NCBI RefSeq assembly: GCF_040954645.1
Contig: NC_092806.1
Location: 129,168,952 to 129,232,951, forward strand
Source: Diabrotica undecimpunctata
Taxonomy: Eukaryota; Arthropoda; Insecta; Coleoptera; Chrysomelidae
Reading direction: 5' to 3'
Length of the DNA stretch: 64,000 nt
Shown: in pieces, positions 58,051-64,000 of the stretch
How positions within the stretch are numbered: the stretch's first letter is position 1
Layout: the number at the start of each line of letters is the position of its first letter
Notes under the pieces: model-generated
The model's database searches: none
What the model saw: the letters and a program-made list of their open reading frames with translations, nothing else
What the model was told of the DNA's origin: nothing
Translations under genes and position numbers: made by a program

Positions 58051-58584
58051 CTTCTCCACTCCAAATGCACGGTTTTATCAAAGAGTCCCCCCTTTCCAAC
58101 ATGTATCACTAAGGCCATGAACAATAATTACTAACCACCTGATTTTTTCTGATGTTTAGTTAATATTTATATAATTTAACACCCACATTGTCCTACAAAT
58201 AGCGTGGTACATTATTCTGGTCCTACGTTTAAAAGTTTTAGTAAAAACACCTAATATAAAAATAATTCCTATTCAGCTAAATCTTCGTGAATAGCTTCGT
58301 TTCGATGAGACGCCCAAAAACTGCCTGTACGAAATATCTCGATTGTGGTAGCTAACAGGGGAAGCAGGAATATAATATGTTGATTTGATAATTTTCAAAA
58401 GTTTATTACTAACTGGGTATTTTTTTGTTAATTCTCAAGATAATTATCTAAATTAACCGAAAAAATATTTGTTCTACAAGATGCAACGTTTTTGTAGAGT
58501 CCGCCCTTTTCAGCATGTATCATTAACGAAGTCATGAAAAATAATTATTAACCACTTGATTTTTTATTTGTTGGTCAGGAAATT

Positions 58585-58770
58585 AAGCTTATTATGGAAG
58601 GGAAGGTAGAAGGAAAACGGGGCATCGGAAGAAAGAAATACTCATGGCTTAAAAACATAATGGATTGGACAAACCTCGATGCCCATGCACTCTTTAGAGC
58701 CACACAAGACAGAGAGGAGTATGCCAGAATTGTCGCCAACATCCACTAATTGGATAGGGCACCATAAGAA
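58585..58770 (+). mobile_element. 186-bp LINE tail with target duplication
   Basis: It encodes KLIMEGKVEGKRGIGRKKYS, WLKNIMDWTNLDAHALFRA, DREEYARIVANIH, a LINE C-terminus. GGTCAGGAAATT flanks it at 58573-58584 and 58771-58782, a perfect 12-bp duplication. Extremely 5'-truncated, inserted in a satellite-like unit. Confidence 0.93.
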
Positions 58771-58800
58771 GGTCAGGAAATTTTTATATTGCGAGGTACG

Positions 58801-59022
58801 TTATCCTGGTCCTACGTTCAAAAGTTTTAGTAAAAATAGCTAATGTAAAAGTAATCTACTATTAAGCCGAATCTTCGTGAATAGCTTCGTTTCGATGAGA
58901 CGACCAAAATCGTTATCCTGGTCCTACGTTCAAAAGTTTTAGTAAAAATAGCTAATGTAAAAGTAATCTACTATCAAGCCGAATCTTCGTGAATAGCTTC
59001 GTTTCGATGAGACGACCAAAAA
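58801..59022. repeat. Tandem duplication, 112-bp period
   Basis: TTATCCTGGTCCTACGTTCA starts at 58801 and again at 58913. The units run to GACGACCAAAA and differ at only one or two bases. It is a local doubling inside the satellite-like unit. Confidence 0.92.
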
Positions 59023-59154
59023 TTGCCTGTACGAAAATTCTTTATTCTGGTATTATTACTAAGTGGGTATTTTTTTTTTTTATTTTTAAGATAATTATCT
59101 AAATTAACCGAAAAAATATTTCTTCTACAAAATGCATCTTGTTTTTTGATATAA

Positions 59155-59760
59155 CAATAAGAGGTAGAACCCGGTTATCAAATATAACAAAAAAAATTAA
59201 TTCAGTGGAAATATCTTATGAGGTTCATAATAATCGAACTAGGGACCGGAAAAGTCAAAGCTTTTTCAGCTCCACAGTGACAATATTGACAATATTTCCA
59301 TAACTGTCGAGTTTCTATTGCCATGTTCAGATATATTTTGGTAAACGATTAAACGAACAGGGAGCGCGATATGTGTGACAATTACAGGTTATACAGTTCG
59401 ACCTAACTACGTTATAGCGTCTTGTAACCTAAAATACAACTTAATGCGTTAAGCAAAACAAACCTCATTCAAAACAACCCTAACCTGATACTTAACCACT
59501 TCTTGTTACTCTTGGTATTAAAAATATACCGCTCTGTCGATATATAAAGAACCGATTAATAAATTCCGAAGACAGTCATCCGAAATGTGGGTCAAATGCA
59601 CAAAAAATAGATATTTATGCAATGTTAAATCCAAACATTAACCGTATTAAATCAACGGTCTTTTCTGTATTCGGATGCTTATTTACATTCTTTAGAGTTA
59701 TGTATGTTGTCCGCATATTTTTCTTTACGTGGCAAACGAGCTGACTCGAGACTACCTACT
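59155..59760. other. Unassigned spacer
   Basis: No gene or repeat recognised. Confidence 0.45.
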
Positions 59761-59764
59761 ACAG

Positions 59765-60015
59765 AGAGGTTACATTATCGTCCCATGTTTTCATTGGTCT
59801 GCCCCTTAGTCACACAGGGTCTTTCTTGATTCATTATAATACCATCCTAGTTGGGCCTTTTTAATTTTCTTAATAATTGTTTGGATCTTAAGATGTTCTC
59901 TAACTGCCTCATTTCTAATCCTGTCCAATTGGGTTATGCCCATTCTTCTTCTAAGAAACTTTATTTCTATGCTCTGTATTTTTGATACCTATTAATTTAT
60001 TAGTCACCATCCAAC
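59765..60015 (-). pseudogene. LINE C-terminal fragment
   Basis: The minus strand reads KFLRRRMGITQLDRIRNEAV, REHLKIQTIIKKIKKAQLGW, then RGRPMKTWDD in a shifted frame. This is a further LINE family's tail (RRR.GIT..DRIRNE). Decayed and short. Confidence 0.65.
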
Positions 60016-60202
60016 TTTCATGACCACTTTTTATTTCTGAAAAAGAAAAGCAACTTATATGAAATTAGGTCATGTTAAGATATTCTGTTAATTTAATAGT
60101 AGCATCCTCACAAGATATGTTTTGATAAAGAGTTAAATATACTTGAAAGCTCAGCATACCTTAAATACTTACTTAAAGGCCAATAGATGAGTACAAACCC
60201 AA

Positions 60203-60205
<3 letters not shown>

Positions 60206-60297
<92 letters not shown>
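60206..60297. repeat. (AT)46 microsatellite
   Basis: 92 uninterrupted bases of AT repeat. The minus-strand frame through it (YIYIYI) is not a gene. Confidence 0.98.
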
Positions 60298-60299
<2 letters not shown>

Positions 60300-60366
60300 T
60301 TTCAGTTGTTTTCCGGGTTTGACTCCGCGTTAAGTAGTTTTGTTGTTTTTGAAAAACCATTGTTTT

Positions 60367-60408
60367 GGCGACGTTTCGGCAAGGTCACACTTGCCATTGT
60401 CAAGTCAG
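60367..60408 (-). ncRNA. Hammerhead-like motif, partial core
   Basis: Minus strand: CTTGACAATGGCAAG, loop, CTTGCCGAAACGTCGCC. It has a 6-bp stem GGCAAG/CTTGCC and an exact GAAACGTC, in which self-complementary ACGT before C matches the minimal stem III described for PLE hammerheads. The first half is TTGACAA instead of CTGANGA. Confidence 0.35.
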
Positions 60409-60479
60409 ATTAGTTCTGCGTCTTCTTGATGTTTCAGGAGAATTCCTTTTTTATTCAAATGAGGTGACATCTTCGATTT

Positions 60480-62500
60480 AAATGTAACTGAATTTTCTAC
60501 CAAAAGAATTCCAAGCCATTTTCACTCTTCTGTTGATTTCTGGGGGTAAGAATTTGTCAGATTTATGTATTAATTGTCCCAAGTATACATACTTGTCTAC
60601 TGTCTTAAGTGCAGTGTTGTTTATTATATTACATCCTGGACATTAACTAGCTCGATGAACATGTTTTTGTTTTTGTCAAGTTTATTGTTAGATCAACTTT
60701 ACTGATAGCTGCATTAAGGTCGCTTATAAGATCTTGTAGTTCTGCAGGATTATTAGCAATCAGAACAATATCATCTGCAAATCTTAGATGGCTAAGGTAT
60801 TCTCTTAGACCTTTGTTCTGCCAATTCATTTTGGTAAATATATATTTTCTAGAGTTGCAGTAAAGAGCTTTGGTGATATCGTATCTCATTGTCGGACGCC
60901 TCTGATGGTGAGAAATTCTGGAGTGTTTTCATATATTTTTACCTTAGCTTTTGCTTGTCTATATATATTTGCTAAAGTCTCTATGTTCGGTTTGTCAATG
61001 CCTTGGTTGGTCAAAGTTTCTATTACTGCCTTGGGATATATGGAATGGTAAGCCTTCTCGAAATCTATGTACGTTAGTGCTAGCGGTATTTCATATTCTT
61101 TAGCTCTACTCATTAATTCTCGAAGCATATGAGTACAATACAGGGTACTCAATCCATTTATGAAGCCAGAGCTTGCTCTCTTGGATATGCAGCATCTAAT
61201 GCATTTGTTAATCTGTTGTTGCTACATTTTTCCGATCTTACTATATGGTATGGAGGCCTGGACGCTGACAGAGACGCTCACGAGAAAACTAGAAGCATTC
61301 GAAATGTGGGTGTACCGACGCATTCTTCGTATATCCTGGACCGAACATGTCACCAACATAGAGTTACTACAAAGAATCGGAAAGGAGAAAGAAATCGTGA
61401 GCACAATCAAACAAAGAAAGCTTGAATATCTAGGCCACATATTGAGACATTGATAAGTACCGTCTACTGCAATTGATTGTCCAGGGGAAAGTAGACAGTA
61501 AGCGATGGCCAGGCAGGAGAGGCCACTCGTGGCTCCAAAATTTGCGGAAGTGGTTCGGGCTCACATGGGTCGAACTATTCAGAAGCGCCGCAAACAATAT
61601 CAGAATTGCCATGTTGATAGCCAACGTTCGCAACGGACAGGGCACTTGAAGAAGAAGAAGAATCTGTTGTTAATGATCTTTGAGAATATCTTGAGTAGAC
61701 TTATAGGTCTGTAATTTTTGATATCCTCTTTGTTACCTTTCTGATGAATGAGAATTATATTTGCTGTATTCTAGTGGTCTGGTGTGCATCTTGATTTTAG
61801 GCAGTTCGTAAATATGCTTGCTAAGATTTTCCAGGTTTTTTTGTCAGCGTGTTTAAGCAGTTTCACTGTTATATCATCTATTCCAGCTGCTTTACCGCTT
61901 TTCATTTTTATAATTGTCCATTCTACTTCTTCTGGAAGGACTTCTGATACATCTTCTTGGTTACTAATTGCTTCTTTAAATATTTCAGGGTCTTTGTATA
62001 GTTCGTTGTGGAATTTAGTCACGAGTTGTATTATTTCATTTATGTCTCTAATTCTGGTGTTTTCGTTTGTTAGAGCATCGATTTGCTTCTTCTTAATAAT
62101 TAATTATTTTCTTGTTTCCTTATAGTGTTTTCGACTGTATTTTTTGCCAGTCTTTCAATATATTTTCTTATGTCTTCCTTAATGCTTTTCCTTATTGTCT
62201 TACAAAGTTTTGTGTATTGTATTCTCTGTATGTTGCAACTTTCTTTTATTTCCCTTCTTTGTTTTAGCATTGTTTTGGCACTATCAAGGACGATTTCCAT
62301 TAATTGAGAGCTGTCGATTTGTTTATGTAATATTTCATCAATTGTCCTTTGCTAGTGTTCCAAGTTTTCTTTTAGATATATATGTACCGGATTTCTGTTA
62401 ATATATACCGGTTAGTATTGGTTTTGTAATTAATTTTATTCTTTCTAGTTTTTGATCTAGAGCAATTTTTGCTCGGATTAGTCTGTGGTCGCGGGCTGTT
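60480..62500 (-). pseudogene. LINE RT, interrupted by a nested LINE
   Basis: Minus strand, 5' to 3'. Linker 62300-62100 (basic KESCNIQRIQYTKLCKTIRK). Frame 62022-61771: YKDPEIFKEAISNQEDV, IIKMKSGKAAGIDDITVKLL. A region near 61720-61680 reads KGNKEDIKNYRPISLLKI-like. The insertion is at 61221-61660. Then, below 61210, GFINGLSTLYCTHMLRELM, ALTYIDFEKAYHSIYPKAVI and ENTPEFLTIRGVRQ (60886), a shift, then FADDIVLIANN (FADD at 60781-60770). Stops are few. The C-terminal tail after 60647 is lost or unrecognisable. Confidence 0.85.
61221..61660 (+). mobile_element. Nested 440-bp LINE with target duplication
   Basis: The plus frame begins PILLYGMEAWTLTETLTRKL, EAFEMWVYRRILRISWTEH, TNIELLQRIGKEKEIVST, KQRKLEYLGHILRH, and continues after a frameshift to the C-terminus and a (GAA)n tail. 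AATCTGTTGTT flanks it at 61210-61220 and 61661-61671. The host LINE frame resumes on each side. Family as at 40.9-42.1 and 46.7-47.6 kb. Confidence 0.93.
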
Positions 62501-62526
62501 TGAAATTTATTTATTAAACTGACATC

Positions 62527-62538
<12 letters not shown>

Positions 62539-62584
<46 letters not shown>
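62539..62584. repeat. (AT)n microsatellite
   Basis: About 23 AT units. Confidence 0.97.
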
Positions 62585-62589
<5 letters not shown>

Positions 62590-62591
<2 letters not shown>

Positions 62592-64000
62592 GGAATTGTT
62601 ATAAGCATTAACCATTAGATATTTCTGTTCGATTTTTTGTGGTAAGGATAGATTTATATGCTAATAATGAGAATATAATCTTCTAACCTCTAATTAATTT
62701 GCATATTATAATGCTCACTTCGATTACATAGATTTTATTTTAAGTTTTTTTTATTCATGTAATTGAATGATGCGCATGTGTAACTACTTGCTGAAACCAG
62801 TATATCCGTTAGAACTGTAATAGAAAGTTACATAAATACAGAAAGTTACAGAAAAATAATTTAAGCAAATCCGTAATAACACATCTTAGGCAAATATTAT
62901 CGACCACTTTTTTTGATCAATAAAATGAAAATATAAACATTTTCTATTTCTGTACAATCGATTTACATAGTAATCCCGTAATTTCGCTTATTTTAATACA
63001 ATAAAGCTGTTTATTTACTTTGATCAATAAAAACATTACGTGTTCTGTTCCTATCTACACAAGTAAATTGTCAAACGTCAATCCAATTCATTGAAATGTT
63101 TTCCCAATTTTCTACGCCTCGTTTTAACGAAAATATAAACGTATTGTGGCCGGAAAATCCAGGTATAAAATAATAAAAGTTTTACCTACGAATTGTTTAT
63201 TTTATTGATTGTTCATTGTTTTTCCTGCGGTCGTTTTACGTCAAATCGTGTACGAATATAATTAGGTTTTCTAGAAAATCGTCGTGCACTAGTGGTTCAA
63301 TAGGTATTTATCTCATGAGGTAGTTCAGCTTTTTGTAATCTTGAGGATAATAATTTATTTTGAGATGCCTTGTTCTAATGTAATGAAAGCTCGGCTAGTA
63401 CACAGTTGGTATGGTTTGATGTTAAAATGGTATTAACACTATTTTTAAAAATAGTTTCTGGATAAAAATAAATAAATGACCATTCATTTGTATTCCTATG
63501 TCTTCTTCTTCTTTTTATCTAGACATGACTGTCGGTTTTTTTAATGTGCCTGCAGTAAGTTGTCGTTCCATCGTTCTTATAGTCTTTTCCCTTATCTTAT
63601 TTTAAAATATAAGCTATATTAAAATAATTTACAAACATTAAGTCATCTTTTTAAATAAACAGATATTGTTAATAATATCCGTTATAAAAAATATATATTA
63701 TTCCAGCTATTGTTTGTACCAAGGTTTATAAAAACTTAAAGCGGTAAAAATATCTCTTTCGATTTTTAAATGACATTCATACAACAATGGAACGTTTACA
63801 TGTCATGTATTACTTTGTATTTTCCTTGATCAGATGTGTTAATTACCTTTAGCTTGACCCTAAGCAATTATGCAACAGAGTTGAGTGTTCTAGAATATCA
63901 CAATACATATGATAATATACAGGCAGACAGGTTAGGTCATTAAATTTTTGCATTGAAAAACGCAAATTAGACACGTTCTGGCAGTTGCAAGGATAGCAGA
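62590..64000. other. AT-rich terminal stretch
   Basis: No gene recognised. A TCTTCTTCTTCTTTTTATC run at 63501-63519, followed by a GTGCCTGCAG segment, may be the tail of a tiny minus-strand LINE fragment, but the coding part is too short to confirm. Confidence 0.4.

Larger units (their letters stand above)
55340..59150. repeat. Satellite-like repeat units, interrupted
   Basis: The block AAGATAATTATCTAAATTA occurs at about 55371, 58437 and 59088, each followed by CCGAAAA(C/A)ATATTT. The block GGTCCTACGTT(T/C)AAAAGTTTTAG occurs at about 58221, 58808 and 58920, followed by CTTCGTGAATAGCTTCG. Unit 1 is split by the LINE at 55440-58050, unit 2 by a 186-bp LINE, and part of unit 2 is doubled. Removing these, the unit is roughly 0.35-0.4 kb. 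At least two to three units remain. Confidence 0.75.

Noticed and set aside
60169..60360. Minus-strand frame of alternating Tyr-Ile
   Set aside because: Translation of the (AT)46 microsatellite.

Overview
The window looks like repeat-dense, AT-rich nuclear DNA from an arthropod, most likely an insect. The evidence is the mix of element types: Jockey-, CR1- and RTE-like LINEs, Penelope-like elements (PLEs), piggyBac, Tc1/mariner, pogo, hAT and PIF/Harbinger remnants, almost all broken by stops and frameshifts. There are no operons, ribosome-binding-site patterns or long intact cellular ORFs. I found no host protein-coding exon, tRNA or rRNA that I can support. A beetle is possible, but nothing here proves the order.

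Layout. 0.5-2.3 kb: two LINE tails (minus). 2.3-4.4 kb: a piggyBac remnant abutting a Tc1/mariner remnant. 5.2-6.0 kb: a dispersed repeat ending in a foldback element. 6.0-7.4 kb: a DDE transposase with an unusually long last D-to-E spacer. 9.0-11.7 kb: a pogo-like element cleanly split by a LINE. 11.9-16.6 kb: LINE pieces including a long RT/endonuclease element, a hairpin and a second foldback. 17.4-20.2 kb: a complete hAT element with perfect 8-bp target duplication, 20-bp terminal repeats and a probable intron that itself holds a MITE. 20.2-25.8 kb: four LINEs and two tandem duplications. 26.7-28.7 kb: a 2-kb imperfect palindrome, with a third arm copy at 29.15 kb. 29.7-36.4 kb: LINE fragments (one nested inside another with target duplication), a tyrosine-recombinase-like remnant and a Jockey-like insertion with a 12-bp target duplication. 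37-38.2 kb: a PLE. 40-42 kb: an unidentified Cys-rich coding remnant and a LINE. 42.9-45.9 kb: a Harbinger gene broken by a LINE with 5' inversion, PLE terminal repeats, a second RT and a G-rich hAT-type MITE with target duplication. 46.7-48.2 kb: a LINE and the inverted partner of the 5.2-kb repeat. 51-53.8 kb: a better preserved PLE. 55.3-59.1 kb: satellite-like units invaded by a CR1-like LINE and a short LINE. 59.8-62.5 kb: LINEs, again nested with target duplication.

How it fits together. The window is a graveyard of mobile elements whose order of insertion can be partly read from target-site duplications: LINE into pogo, LINE into LINE (twice), LINE into Harbinger, LINE and CR1 into satellite units, MITE into hAT intron. 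The most interesting pattern is a recurrent short RNA-like motif (CTGANGA, short stem, GAAA) at about nine places on both strands. It resembles the hammerhead ribozyme core known from PLEs. The other notable structures are the large palindrome and several smaller foldbacks.
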